This document shows, one piece after another, positions 36,101-46,781 of a stretch of 58,691 bases of DNA. The first letter of the stretch is position 1; each line of letters opens with the position of its first letter. Below the pieces are notes generated by a model. It saw only the letters and a list, made by a program, of their open reading frames with translations, had not been told where the DNA came from and ran no database searches. Source of the DNA: Candidatus Mediterraneibacter norwichensis (GTDB lineage: Bacteria; Bacillota; Clostridia; Lachnospirales; Lachnospiraceae); NCBI GenBank assembly GCA_019112765.1, contig DXIU01000092.1:1-58691 (forward strand), given 5' to 3'. The position numbers and the translations under genes were made by a program.

Positions 36101-39100
36101 CTACAGTGTAAAGGTTAACGGCGAGGCAGGCGAGCAGTGCTACGTATCCGGCAACGAGGGTATCGCATATGCGGTTGTTCCTGCAGGCGGGTCCGCTGAG
36201 ATTACCATTGAGAAGATGGACGGCGGAGAGAACCAGGCGCCGAAGATCTATTCTGTTGAGACAGAAGAAGAGCCTCAGGCTCTTGTACCGTTCCGTGTAG
36301 AGGCTTCCGCGTATGACGACGGAGCGCCGGACGGAACTCTGACTTACAAATGGGAAGTTACAGACGCGCCGGAAGGAGCAGAGCTTACATTTGACGCGGA
36401 CGACAATCCGTATGCGGAAGTATCTGCAGCGCTTCACGGACAGTATACTGTGAAACTGACAGTAAGCGACGGCGACCTGAGCGTTGAGAAAGTGATAACT
36501 ATTGATGTGGGCGAGGGTCCGGAGAAGAGCGCGCCGGTGATTACAGATGCGTCCGGTGTACAGAATCCGACAAATACCACAGTAGCTGAACTGAGCGGCT
36601 CTGCTGAGGGAGATTCCATCTATGAAAACGACCTGGAATATGAGTGGAGCATTGTTGATCAGCCGGAAGGCGGAAATGCGGTTCTGGCCAATGCGGATCA
36701 GCAGGATGCCATGATGAAGGCATACGCGCCGGGAACCTATACTGTACGGCTTACTGTAACTGACAGAAAGTCAACGATATATGATGAAGATATGTCTTCA
36801 CATGAAGATGTTGTAATTGAGATGACCGGAAATGTTGACGGTATCGAGCGCGCAGGCACGGTAATTACCCAGGTCGGCACAGCGCCGGAGCTTCCGGAAT
36901 CCCTTGAAGTGATTCATGCGGACGGAACTGTTCAGAACAGCGCTGTTACATGGGATAATATTCCGGAGGACAGCTATGCGGAAAAAGGCAGCTTCGCGGC
37001 AGGCGGAACAGTAGACGGAACCGATATGCGTGTGGAAATGACGGTTATGGTTGTAGAGGGAGAAGCGTCAAATATTGCGCTTATCGCACAGCCCAGCGCG
37101 ATCATCAACACACCTCAGGATCTTGGCGGCGTGGCAGGCCTGAACGATGGCTATGATCCCACAAGCTCCAGAGATACATCTCACGGCGTATGGCACAACT
37201 GGCTCGGCGAGCAGGGAGCAGACGCCTGGGTACAGTATGACTGGGATTCTGAAGTTACAATCTATCAGTCCAACGCATATTACTATACGGACGGCAACTT
37301 TGTTCCGGATGAAGTATGGTATGAATACAAGGATGCCAACGGAGAGTGGCGCCCGCTTCCGAATGTACAGGGGTGCGGCAATGAGCTGAACCAGTACAAT
37401 GTAACTACATTTGACCCTGTCACAACGACAGCAATCCGTATGAACATGTCGCCCAGAACACTGGGATGCGGTGTGATTGAATGGCAGGTTATGGGTTATG
37501 CTGAAAATGTGATTGACAAGACACAGTTAAGACGTGTGATTGACAGTGCGAACGCTCTGGATCTGTCGCTGTTTGACGCTACGGATGAGCAGATCGCGGA
37601 ACTGCAGGCAGCAATTGATGAAGCACAGAGGATCAGCGACAGCAGTGATACGACACAGGAAGAAGTAGACGCGGCAGCGGCAAAACTTGCGAATCTGATT
37701 CTGACACTTCCGACGGCAGACGGAAATATGGCTTACAGTGCAAGTGTATCCACCAGCTTCGTATCTTCGTGGGAAAGTTTGTCGGCAGTAAATGACGGGC
37801 GGATCCCGGAAAATTCATACAATCCGTCAATGTCCAGATACGGTACATGGGGAAATTCAAGCGCTTATGAGACAGTTACCTATACATGGAATTCTGAGGT
37901 GACACTGAACGGAGCGGATATCTATTTCTGGTATGACGGTGAGCAGGATAATTATACAAGCGGCGGAATCCAGGTTCCGAGCGAGTATTATTATGAATAC
38001 CTTGACAGTGAGGGAAACTGGCAGCCGGTAGAAAACGCGTCAGCATATGATACCGCGATGGATGGATACAATAATACTGCATTTGATGAAGTAACAACAA
38101 CATCCATCCGTATTACAATGATGAAGCAGGCAAACGACGGCAACGGCGTGGGCATCATGGAATGGAAGGTATACGGCGAAGCAGTGCCGATACCGGAGGA
38201 AAAGACAAATATCGCTCCTCTGGCAGCAGTGTCCGGCATCTGTAATTATGACGGCCAGGACGGCAGACCTTACGACCAGGGCGGCCTTCCGAAGATGAAC
38301 GATGAGATCGAGCCGGCATCATCCAGTGATCTGTCTAACGGCGCATGGTTCAACTGGAATGACCGTTACGACGCTGAAGGCAATATTCAGAACGCATGGG
38401 TTGCCTATACATGGGACGAACCGATGATTCTGGAGAGCACGGATGTATATTACTTTACGGACAACGGCGGACATCAGATGCCGGAATCTGTGATATTCGA
38501 GTACCTGAATGAGGATGGAGAGTGGACTGAGCTTACAGATGTTACACCGGGCTGCGAGGCAGACCAGTATAACACAACAGAGCTTGGCGGTATCCGCACG
38601 ACAGCGCTCCGCATGACAATGGAACCGCAGTTCTTAAATGACAACGATCCGGCATGCGGCGTAGGTGTTCTTGAATGGAAGGTATACGGCACAGCCGCCG
38701 GCAGTGAAGAGGAACCTGTTGTGAAAGACGCTCTGAACGCTGCGATTGAAGAAGCGGAAAAGAGAGTGGAAGCTGATTATACAGCAGATTCCTGGGCGGC
38801 ATTCGCGAGAGCTCTTGAAAACGCGAAAACCGTAGCCGCAGATGAAAATGCGGATCAGACAGCAGTTGACGAGGCAGCTGCTCTGCTGAATGAAGCAATG
38901 GGAGCCCTTGTGGCAGCAGAACCGGAACCGCCGGTGGAGGCTGACAAGACAGCTCTTGAAGCACTGATCGCAGAAGCAGAAAACTATAACAGAGCGGACT
39001 ATACAGAGGAAACCTGGGCGGTATTCGCCGAAGCACTTACAAATGCATACGGTGTGGATCAGGATGCCGCGGCATCACAGGAAACAGTTGACGAGGCGCT

Positions 39101-39644
39101 GGCTGCTCTTCAGGCGGCGATTGACGGCCTTGAAAAACTCCGCGAGGATGTAAATCTTGACGCGATCCGCAGTCTGATTGCCGAGGCGCAGAAGCTTGAC
39201 AAGGATGATTATACCGCGGAAAGCTGGGAGGCAATGCAGAACGCTCTGACAGATGCGGTAACAGCAGCAAACGATCCGGAAGCAACACAGGAGCAGATTG
39301 ATGCAGCTGCAGCTGCACTGGAGGATGCTATCGGGGCACTTGAGAAAGAAGAACCGGGAGAAGAACCGGGACAGGATCCGGGTGAGGAACCGGGACAGGA
39401 TCCGGGTGAGGAACCGGGAGAAGATCCGGGACAGGATCCGGACGGCAAACCGGATGGAAATACCGGAAGCGGATCTGACAAAGATCCGAATGGAAACGCC
39501 GGATCAGGCGCGGACGGAGATCAGAATACCGGAACTGCTGTACAGACCGGAGACAACAGCCCGATTATGGCTTACGGCATGCTTGCCGTAATTACGGCAG
39601 CAGGTATTGTGTGCATCGCCGGAATAAGAAGACGCCGCAGATAA
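33144..39644 (+). CDS. Giant wall-anchored multidomain glycan-active protein (DUF5695-like catalytic region)
   Basis: A 2166-residue secreted protein. In order: signal peptide (1-36); a large N-terminal region (about 45-1025) with a beta-sandwich start and an alpha-helical, Trp/Tyr-rich part that looks like an (alpha/alpha)6 glycoside hydrolase and resembles proteins annotated DUF5695; two PKD-like domains (about 1030-1229); a Big_4 domain (1233-1308); a discoidin-type domain (1309-1456); a FIVAR helix pair (1457-1523); two more discoidin-type domains (1524-1857); three FIVAR repeats (1859-2068); an EPGEEPGQDP linker; and a TAVQTGD/hydrophobic/RRRRR sorting tail. The operators and neighbours suggest it acts first in arabinose-glycan use, in the role HypBA2 plays in Bifidobacterium. 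The catalytic family is not certain. ATG 33144 follows AAAGGA and opens the signal peptide. Confidence 0.75.
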   Translation: MKKGRLVRRRGVSLLLSAAMVATTLSVIPPAEAEAAPSSDEISNASLTAEIGDLGQISSLTINNNRTNSYGQDVNFVLPNDSAGQNNEAHQWMGEMIFSYRTSEDGTFPEDRSGFVEVDTNRTLAAGGSTTYDNASENLESNPYIEKNVEDDKVEVTFKGQDLDSTDERTMKGFDVQSVFDMGTEDGSMLWSITLENTSDEYIEFGDVGLPMPWNNKYASVDDTYNNRVTVHTFAGADSGYAYAIRTSGEGNYMMFTPVPETGARIEYIDQWIGSTGGGMNGVQGTRNGDLYANWTSDTGGWFPGLQVYYIHSKDIQKTGRGYFTDATSLVLEPGESKTYSFKFSAVRAGDNTPQESADDPNNASDSVEERENNQRSVLYDSGMIDAVAVPGFQTAINMPTELDLHYDPDKIEITDVDIQCVHENDPWDEKHIPEQVDGMVNNSRDVEHTDTDSAAFKEEKVVDGEHHFIYDLNFGCIGNNSVRVEYTLNGEEKFTQFEFNVLEELDQTIEAHSDFMVNETQDNDPDSPTYGIYSDWYLSSGKDATQRTHWGDDWSHDNINFITMKNYLDPEAEEVESIEKYLIDFMWDTYMKNTQDNYMVANYLSASGAYSDTSSPYTRTYSEMMEVTGFFNMYRIEKAYPDLIDYRQPAEWYLDKAYNIYYNRVGEWEIGFYGEQQVPQIIEALREEGMTEEADNLQEKFALRKGTNMANAAYPYGSEFEYDNTGEEGAYAAAKALREYYPDDENAGKALSNMERAEWKTRAMRGIQPTWYYYADPVFRGGESWWNFQYTASLAGSIMDDWLRYQDNGWDTDSSAWAQRVNYAAKLSNFNAVNMGQISDESIGAVSWRYTASKGGQGAQNVNDGGTRVMNNGWNDFSGESEEGLYGSLLRISADVTTDPVFGLTGYGAEVSKEGSRYTVTPLDGIGKRINIIDDKIYVELEQDSCTKAVIDESGSYIGLTVNNTTGTEHLSRITLSGAGIADGYYSVKVNGEAGEQCYVSGNEGIAYAVVPAGGSAEITIEKMDGGENQAPKIYSVETEEEPQALVPFRVEASAYDDGAPDGTLTYKWEVTDAPEGAELTFDADDNPYAEVSAALHGQYTVKLTVSDGDLSVEKVITIDVGEGPEKSAPVITDASGVQNPTNTTVAELSGSAEGDSIYENDLEYEWSIVDQPEGGNAVLANADQQDAMMKAYAPGTYTVRLTVTDRKSTIYDEDMSSHEDVVIEMTGNVDGIERAGTVITQVGTAPELPESLEVIHADGTVQNSAVTWDNIPEDSYAEKGSFAAGGTVDGTDMRVEMTVMVVEGEASNIALIAQPSAIINTPQDLGGVAGLNDGYDPTSSRDTSHGVWHNWLGEQGADAWVQYDWDSEVTIYQSNAYYYTDGNFVPDEVWYEYKDANGEWRPLPNVQGCGNELNQYNVTTFDPVTTTAIRMNMSPRTLGCGVIEWQVMGYAENVIDKTQLRRVIDSANALDLSLFDATDEQIAELQAAIDEAQRISDSSDTTQEEVDAAAAKLANLILTLPTADGNMAYSASVSTSFVSSWESLSAVNDGRIPENSYNPSMSRYGTWGNSSAYETVTYTWNSEVTLNGADIYFWYDGEQDNYTSGGIQVPSEYYYEYLDSEGNWQPVENASAYDTAMDGYNNTAFDEVTTTSIRITMMKQANDGNGVGIMEWKVYGEAVPIPEEKTNIAPLAAVSGICNYDGQDGRPYDQGGLPKMNDEIEPASSSDLSNGAWFNWNDRYDAEGNIQNAWVAYTWDEPMILESTDVYYFTDNGGHQMPESVIFEYLNEDGEWTELTDVTPGCEADQYNTTELGGIRTTALRMTMEPQFLNDNDPACGVGVLEWKVYGTAAGSEEEPVVKDALNAAIEEAEKRVEADYTADSWAAFARALENAKTVAADENADQTAVDEAAALLNEAMGALVAAEPEPPVEADKTALEALIAEAENYNRADYTEETWAVFAEALTNAYGVDQDAAASQETVDEALAALQAAIDGLEKLREDVNLDAIRSLIAEAQKLDKDDYTAESWEAMQNALTDAVTAANDPEATQEQIDAAAAALEDAIGALEKEEPGEEPGQDPGEEPGQDPGEEPGEDPGQDPDGKPDGNTGSGSDKDPNGNAGSGADGDQNTGTAVQTGDNSPIMAYGMLAVITAAGIVCIAGIRRRRR

Positions 39645-39677
39645 AACGGCTGAATGTACGGACAGAATCCGAAAGAA

Positions 39678-39717
39678 GAGAACCGTGCCTGCAGTGCAGA
39701 CTGCCGGCACGGTTCTC
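39678..39717 (+). terminator. Hairpin terminator after the surface gene
   Basis: GAGAACCGTGCC (39678-39689) pairs perfectly with 39706-39717, and GCAGT/ACTGC extends the stem inward. There is no long T-run. The rest of 39645-39993 holds only the lacI promoter region. Confidence 0.6.
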
Positions 39718-39993
39718 GCTGTTCTTCGGTATCGCGGCAATACACAAAGCGTCTGCGCCTCCCGGGAGCGAAGAGGAGGAAAGCGGATGCGGATCTGCCG
39801 TTCCGTCCTCCGGAATAAGGAGAGAAATATGAATAAATACTGCTGAATTTATTCAGAAAAATTCACTGATATTTTGGGATATGGAAAATACTGGAAGATT
39901 GAAATCTGTATCACAAATGTGTTATTCTATATAAAGAACGCAGGAGGATGGAGGCTTGAAGAAGGTTAAACACTTTATCGAAGGGGAACAGTG

Positions 39994-41091
39994 ATGGTAA
40001 CTATTAAAGAAATCGCGCAGAAATGCGGTGTTTCTATCGCAACAGTGTCCAATATATTAAACGATAAGCCAAATGCGAGTGAGGCTACAAGACAAAGAGT
40101 TCTGCAGGTTGTGAAAGAGCTGAATTATACGCCGAACAGCATTGCCAAGAATCTGAAGCTGAAAAAGAGTCAGGCGATTGGCGTGGTCGCGGAAGATCTT
40201 ACGGTTTTCTGTACTCCGGGTATTATCGACGGAATTACACAGTGCTGTGAAGAGAGGGGCTATCATGTGCTCCTGACAAATCTCCGTCTGTATAAAAAAT
40301 ATCAGGATGCCTACTACGCAAATGATTCTTTTGTGAAAATCGTGGATAAGGAAATCCGGGAGCTGCTCTCCAAACAGGTGGACGGGATTATCTACGTGAC
40401 AGCCCACGAACGGGTTCTGAAAAAATGTCTTCCGGAGCATCTTCCGGTTCCTGCCAGCATGGCGTACGGCTACAGCAAATCAGCCGAATATCCGTCGGTT
40501 GCCGTCGACGATAAAAACGGAGCGTATACCCTGATCCGCTATCTGACAGAGCGGGGGCACCGGTCCATTGGAGTGATTACGGGAAAGGGAGAAAGTATTC
40601 ATACCCATGACAGACTTCTCGGGTATCAGAAAGCCCTGTATGACCAGAAGATATTCTTTGATCCGGATATCGTAGTGGAGGGAGACTGGAAGCGGGAGAG
40701 CGGATATCAGAAGACAGATTATCTGCTGTCAAAAGGTGTGACTGCGATCTTCTGCATGAACGATATTATGGCCGGCGGAGTCTATGACCGCCTGGAAGAG
40801 AGAGGAATTCTTCCGGGAAAAGATATCTCTGTGGTAGGTTTTGATAACCGGGATCTGTCCAACTATTATAAACCGCCGCTTACGACGATCGCGCTTCCTC
40901 TGAGCAGCATCGGATACACAGCCTGCAGGGTTGTCATTGATATGATAGAGCAAAGGGAGCGGGGCGAAGAAGAAACGGCGCCGGAAAAACCCGGAGAGGT
41001 GCATGAAGCATGCAGACTTCTGATAAGGAATTCGGTAGTTGATCTGAATCCGCCGGAGAAAAAAAGCGGTACAGAGGGAAATCCAGGTTAA
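39994..41091 (+). CDS. LacI-family transcriptional regulator
   Basis: A 365-residue repressor. The N-terminal helix-turn-helix is VTIKEIAQKCGVSIATVSNILNDKP (the VSxATVSxxLN signature), followed by the hinge helix region SIAKNLKLKKSQAIGVV, which inserts in the minor groove at a central CG. The periplasmic-binding-protein-like effector domain runs from about 60 to 335. I take ATG 39994, 6 bases after AAGGGGA; a GTG three bases earlier is also in frame. It very likely binds the AAACGTTT palindromes in front of the three adjacent transcription units. A half-similar GGTTAAACACTTTA lies just before its own start. The effector is probably an arabinose-containing sugar. A strong terminator follows. 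Confidence 0.93.
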   Translation: MVTIKEIAQKCGVSIATVSNILNDKPNASEATRQRVLQVVKELNYTPNSIAKNLKLKKSQAIGVVAEDLTVFCTPGIIDGITQCCEERGYHVLLTNLRLYKKYQDAYYANDSFVKIVDKEIRELLSKQVDGIIYVTAHERVLKKCLPEHLPVPASMAYGYSKSAEYPSVAVDDKNGAYTLIRYLTERGHRSIGVITGKGESIHTHDRLLGYQKALYDQKIFFDPDIVVEGDWKRESGYQKTDYLLSKGVTAIFCMNDIMAGGVYDRLEERGILPGKDISVVGFDNRDLSNYYKPPLTTIALPLSSIGYTACRVVIDMIEQRERGEEETAPEKPGEVHEACRLLIRNSVVDLNPPEKKSGTEGNPG

Positions 41092-41128
41092 TATATGCTT
41101 TTTTATGTAAAACAGTTAACTCGGAAGA

Positions 41129-41170
41129 AATAAGTGCACAAAATTCCTGAAAGGAAATTGTGCACTTATT
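41129..41170 (+). terminator. Terminator after the lacI-type gene
   Basis: AATAAGTGCACAA (41129-41141) and its complement ending at 41170 make a 13-base perfect stem; inner bases AATTCC/GGAAATT also pair. Confidence 0.75.
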
Positions 41171-41200
41171 ATAATGTTAAACGATATATTATATGTTTTA

Positions 41201-41229
41201 TTGACAAAACAGGCAGTCTATGATATAAA
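41201..41229 (+). promoter_or_regulatory. Predicted promoter of the GH127-permease-GH51 operon
   Basis: A perfect TTGACA (41201-41206), a 17-base spacer and TATAAA (41224-41229). A half-operator GTTAAACGATA lies 20 bases upstream and a full operator at 41307 lies downstream. Confidence 0.65.
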
Positions 41230-41306
41230 AAATAACAGTAAGAGAAGATGATTACGCAGATATATAGAGTCTATCAGGCGGCGTAATTATTTTTTTGCAG
41301 AATATG

Positions 41307-41318
41307 TTAAACGTTTAA
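41307..41318. promoter_or_regulatory. LacI-type operator O3
   Basis: A perfect 12-base palindrome TTAAACGTTTAA, 27 bases before the GH127 start codon and about 70 bases after the predicted transcription start. Confidence 0.75.
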
Positions 41319-41345
41319 TTAGACGTTGGAAACGGAAGGAGAGTT

Positions 41346-43298
41346 ATGAAAAAGGCAGCGAATTCAAGTATTTCTCTTAGAAATATCCATATTTCGGACG
41401 CGTTCTGGAGAAAGTACATCAGACTGGTGAAAGATGTAATCATTCCATACCAGTGGGACATTCTCAATGACAATCTGGAAGGAGTAGAGACGAGTCACTG
41501 CGTTGAAAATTTCAGGATTGCCGCGGGAGAAAAACAGGGCGAGTATTACGGGGCTGTTTTTCAGGATACGGACGTGGCAAAGTGGCTGGAGGCAGTCGGC
41601 TTTGTACTGAATTTTGAGAGAGATGAAAAACTGGAAAAACTGGCAGACGAGGCCATAGATCTGATCGGGCGGGCCCAGCAGCCGGACGGATATCTGAATA
41701 CATATTTCACAATCAAGGAACCGGGACTGCGCTGGACTAATCTTACGGAAGGCCATGAGCTGTATACTGCCGGCCATATGATCGAAGCGGCAGTGGCGTA
41801 CTATGAATCCACAGGCAAGGAAAAGTTTCTTGATATTGTATCGAAGTTCGCGGATCTTATCTGCAGGACATTCGGCCCTGAAGAAGGGCAGATACACGGC
41901 TATCCCGGACACCAGGAAATTGAGCTGGCACTGGTTAAGCTGTATCGTGTTACGGGGAAAGAGCGGTATCTGGAGATGGCCGGATACTTTATTGATGCCC
42001 GGGGACAGGGAGAGAATTATTTTCTTAAAGAGATAAAATCGGAGAAGTATAAACTGCTTATGCCGGAATTTGTGAATTATGATCCGGTTTATTCCCAGTC
42101 TGATCTTCCGGTCCGGGAGCAGCAGAAGGCGGAAGGCCATGCCGTGCGGGCGGTATATATGTACAGCGCGATGGCGGATCTGGCCTGTGAGTATGAAGAT
42201 AAAACATTGTTTGATGCCTGCAGCAGACTGTGGAAAAATATCGTAAATAAACAGATGTATATTACAGGCAGTATCGGCTCATCCGGGATACTGGAGCGTT
42301 TTACGACAGATTATGATCTGCCCAATGACTATAACTATTCGGAGAGCTGCGCGTCAATCGGACTTGCCATGTTCGGCAAGAGGATGGCGGATATTACGAA
42401 AGACGCGTCCTATATGGACACAGTGGAGAGAGCGCTGTACAATACACTGCTCTCCGGCATTGCCATGGACGGGAAAAGCTTTTTCTATGTGAACCCGCTG
42501 GAGGTATGGCCGCCCAGCTGCATGCCGAAGACGTCGAAAGAACATGTAAAGCCGGTGCGTCAGACATGGTACGGAGTGGCATGCTGCCCGCCGAATATTA
42601 CAAGAACACTGGCATCACTCGGACAGTATATTTATTTTCAGGAGAAGGACAGGATTTATACAAATCTCTACATATCCAACCAGGCAGATGTGGAAATGAA
42701 CGGTGTGAACTTCCATCTGGAACTGAGCGGTGATTTTCCGTGGAAAAACCAGATGAAGTTTCAGATCCGCGCGGAGAGGGAGGCGCAGGCATCGTTCTAT
42801 TTCCGGATTCCCGCGTATGCGCGTGAATTCACGATCCGGAAAGACGGACAGAATGTTGAATTTACGGTCGAGAACGGATACGCGAAAATAGAGGGCAGCT
42901 TCCGTGACGCTGTACTGGAGATCTCTTTTGAGGCTCCGGCGGAGTTTGTTCACGCAAATCCTCAGGTGCGGGCAGATTCCGGAAAGACAGCGCTGGTAAA
43001 AGGTCCTCTTGTGTACTGCCTGGAGGAAGCGGACAACGGATCCAATCTGGCGTCTGTATTTGTACAGTCGGATCAGGAGATACAGGAGGTGTATGAGAGC
43101 GGACTTCTCGGAGGGTGTTCGGTTCTCAAAGTCCCGGGAAAGAAGATTTCCGGGGAAAGCTGGGACGGACAGACTCTGTACAGGAGGGGAGGCCCGCCTG
43201 TCCTTGAGGAGACAGAGCTTACTTTTGTTCCTTACGGATACTGGGGAAACCGGGACAAGGGAGAAATGCTCGTCTGGGTAAAAGAATTATTAAAATAG
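41346..43298 (+). CDS. GH127 beta-L-arabinofuranosidase, HypBA1-like
   Basis: A 650-residue cytosolic enzyme without signal peptide. GH127 enzymes of the HypBA1 type remove beta-L-arabinofuranose from oligosaccharides by a cysteine-nucleophile mechanism on a zinc-thiolate centre. The zinc ligands and nucleophile are visible: Glu333 and Cys335 in SESCASIGLAMFGKRM, Cys413-Cys414 in ACCPPNITRTLASLGQYIY. The (alpha/alpha)6 barrel motifs QQPDGYLNTYFT and GHELYTAGHMIEAAVAYYE are typical. It opens an operon with two permeases and GH51, so its substrate probably arrives through that transporter. GAAGGAGAG precedes the ATG. Confidence 0.93.
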   Translation: MKKAANSSISLRNIHISDAFWRKYIRLVKDVIIPYQWDILNDNLEGVETSHCVENFRIAAGEKQGEYYGAVFQDTDVAKWLEAVGFVLNFERDEKLEKLADEAIDLIGRAQQPDGYLNTYFTIKEPGLRWTNLTEGHELYTAGHMIEAAVAYYESTGKEKFLDIVSKFADLICRTFGPEEGQIHGYPGHQEIELALVKLYRVTGKERYLEMAGYFIDARGQGENYFLKEIKSEKYKLLMPEFVNYDPVYSQSDLPVREQQKAEGHAVRAVYMYSAMADLACEYEDKTLFDACSRLWKNIVNKQMYITGSIGSSGILERFTTDYDLPNDYNYSESCASIGLAMFGKRMADITKDASYMDTVERALYNTLLSGIAMDGKSFFYVNPLEVWPPSCMPKTSKEHVKPVRQTWYGVACCPPNITRTLASLGQYIYFQEKDRIYTNLYISNQADVEMNGVNFHLELSGDFPWKNQMKFQIRAEREAQASFYFRIPAYAREFTIRKDGQNVEFTVENGYAKIEGSFRDAVLEISFEAPAEFVHANPQVRADSGKTALVKGPLVYCLEEADNGSNLASVFVQSDQEIQEVYESGLLGGCSVLKVPGKKISGESWDGQTLYRRGGPPVLEETELTFVPYGYWGNRDKGEMLVWVKELLK

Positions 43299-43311
43299 GA
43301 GGGAAAAGGAA

Positions 43312-44211
43312 ATGAAGAAATTTTTGTATTCCAAAAAGGCGGCGCCGTATGTGTTTATTCTTCCCTTTGTGGTGACCTTTGCAGTGTTCTGGATTGTTCC
43401 TCTGATCAAATCCGGGATTATGAGCACGCAGAAGATTCTGCCGGGGCAGGAAACATTTATCGGGCTGGATAATTTTACCCGTCTTCTGGGAGACAGAGTG
43501 TTCATGACAGCTGTGGCAAACAGCTTTAAATATATGATATTTACGCTGATTCTGCTTATTCCGATTCCGATGCTGATGGCCTGCATGGTGAACTCAAAAC
43601 TGGTGAAAGGGAAGATAAAAGGATTTTTTAAATCCTCCTTATTTATCCCGGCTCTGACTTCCGTTGTAGTTGCAGGTACAATCTTCCGGCTGATTTTCGG
43701 CGAAATGGATACAGCTCTCATGAATCAGTTTATCGGCCTGTTCGGCGCGGAACCGATCAAATGGCTGAAAGGGGCGACGACAGGATTTATCGCTCTTCTG
43801 ACTCTGGCGTGCTGGCGCTGGTGGGGCGTAAATATGATGTATTTTCTGTCCGGCCTGCAGAGTATTCCGGAAGATTACTATGAGGCGGCATCCATAGACG
43901 GCGCTTCGACATGGCAGAAGTTTATAAAAATTACGATTCCTCAGCTCAAGCCTACCCTGGTCTATGTGCTTACGATCAGTATCTACGGCGGCCTGGCGAT
44001 GTTCAATGAAAGCTACATGCTGTATTCGGGCAACAATTCCCCGAACAACATCGGTCTGACCATCGTAGGATATCTGTACCGGCAGGGAATTGAGAAAAAC
44101 GATATGGGTTACGCCAGCGCCGTAGGCGTTGTGCTGCTTGTAATTGTTCTGGCAATTAACATTGTGCAGCTGACCGCGACGGGAACCTTTAAAAAGGAGG
44201 ATGACAGATAA
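43312..44211 (+). CDS. Sugar ABC transporter permease (MalF/AraP type)
   Basis: A 299-residue membrane protein with six helices of the CUT1 family, which imports oligosaccharides. The ATPase-docking EAA loop reads EAASIDGASTWQKFIKITIPQLKP (near residues 190-213). AGGAGGGAA precedes the ATG, 13 bases after the GH127 stop. Its TAA shares a base with the next permease start (TAATG), so the two are translationally coupled. Confidence 0.93.
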   Translation: MKKFLYSKKAAPYVFILPFVVTFAVFWIVPLIKSGIMSTQKILPGQETFIGLDNFTRLLGDRVFMTAVANSFKYMIFTLILLIPIPMLMACMVNSKLVKGKIKGFFKSSLFIPALTSVVVAGTIFRLIFGEMDTALMNQFIGLFGAEPIKWLKGATTGFIALLTLACWRWWGVNMMYFLSGLQSIPEDYYEAASIDGASTWQKFIKITIPQLKPTLVYVLTISIYGGLAMFNESYMLYSGNNSPNNIGLTIVGYLYRQGIEKNDMGYASAVGVVLLVIVLAINIVQLTATGTFKKEDDR

Positions 44212-45056
44212 TGAAAAAGAACAAAAGCAGTAAACTGTTTGTAAAAATCTGTATGATCGTTTTATTTCTCCTGATTGCGGTTATGATTCTTCTTCCGTTC
44301 TGGGCGATCTTTGTAGGAACCTTCCAGGAAGGCAGTATGCTGATCCGGTACGGCCTGAACCTGAAGCTGGATTTGTCAGCGGCGAATTTCGACAACTGGG
44401 TTATGCTCTTTACAGATTCGGGGGATTATTTTACATGGTTCTTTAACAGTGTAATTCTGACAGTGGCCCAGGTCGTGCTTACCCTGCTGATCAGCGCTTT
44501 CGTTGCCTATGGATTCGCGGCGTATGAGTTCCGGTTTAAGAATTTCTTCTTTATCTGCGTGCTTCTGATCATGTCCGTGCCATTTGAGATGATCATGCTT
44601 CCTCTGTATGTGCAGATCAACGACATGGGACTTTCGGACAGCTACGCGGCTGTGCTGCTGCCGTTTATCGCCAATGCCATGACGATTTTCTTCTTCCGCC
44701 AGTACCTTTCGGGAATGCCGAAAGAGATCATTGAGGCGGGAAGAATTGACGGGGCGACGGAGTACGGAATTTTCTTCAAACTGATCATGCCGATTATGAA
44801 ACCGTCCTTTGCGGCTATGGCCATACTGAACGGTATGAACAGCTGGAACAACTTCCTCTGGCCGCTGCTTGTACTGCGTTCCAGCGACAAATACACACTT
44901 CCGATCGGACTGAATACTCTGATCACACCGTATGGGAACAACTATGATCTTCTGATCGTCGGTTCATTCTTCTCTGTGCTGCCGATCCTGATCCTGTTCC
45001 TGTTCTTCCAGAAATATTTTATCGAAGGAATGACGGCGGGAGCCGTAAAAGGTTAA
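44211..45056 (+). CDS. Sugar ABC transporter permease (MalG/AraQ type)
   Basis: A 281-residue CUT1 permease, partner of the preceding gene. The EAA loop reads EAGRIDGATEYGIFFKLIMPIMKPS. It has six predicted helices and the GNNYDLLIVGSFFSVLPILILFLFFQ C-terminal end. AAAGGAGGAT lies inside the preceding gene, before its ATG. No ATPase is encoded in the locus. As in many Firmicutes, a shared MsmK/UgpC-type ATPase elsewhere is expected. Confidence 0.93.
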   Translation: MKKNKSSKLFVKICMIVLFLLIAVMILLPFWAIFVGTFQEGSMLIRYGLNLKLDLSAANFDNWVMLFTDSGDYFTWFFNSVILTVAQVVLTLLISAFVAYGFAAYEFRFKNFFFICVLLIMSVPFEMIMLPLYVQINDMGLSDSYAAVLLPFIANAMTIFFFRQYLSGMPKEIIEAGRIDGATEYGIFFKLIMPIMKPSFAAMAILNGMNSWNNFLWPLLVLRSSDKYTLPIGLNTLITPYGNNYDLLIVGSFFSVLPILILFLFFQKYFIEGMTAGAVKG

Positions 45057-46613
<1,557 letters not shown>

Positions 46614-46710
46614 ACGTATTATATTAGCAAAATTATGTATAATATGTACAAAAAATAATGAATAGAATAGTGCACAACAGATAAAAATGATGAATAAAAG
46701 TAAAAAATTA

Positions 46711-46739
46711 TTTACAAAACGTCTGCTGTGTGCTATATC
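46711..46739 (+). promoter_or_regulatory. Predicted promoter of the binding-protein gene
   Basis: TTTACA (46711-46716), a 17-base spacer and TATATC (46734-46739). An operator follows 13 bases downstream, overlapping the expected early transcribed region. Confidence 0.5.
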
Positions 46740-46752
46740 TATAGATAACAAG

Positions 46753-46765
46753 TAAAACGTTTAAT
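46753..46765. promoter_or_regulatory. LacI-type operator O4
   Basis: TAAAACGTTTAAT with the AAACGTTT core of O1-O3, 14-26 bases after the -10 box and just before the ribosome site of the binding-protein gene. A repressor here would block initiation or early elongation. Confidence 0.65.
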
Positions 46766-46781
46766 AAAGGGAGGAAAAAAG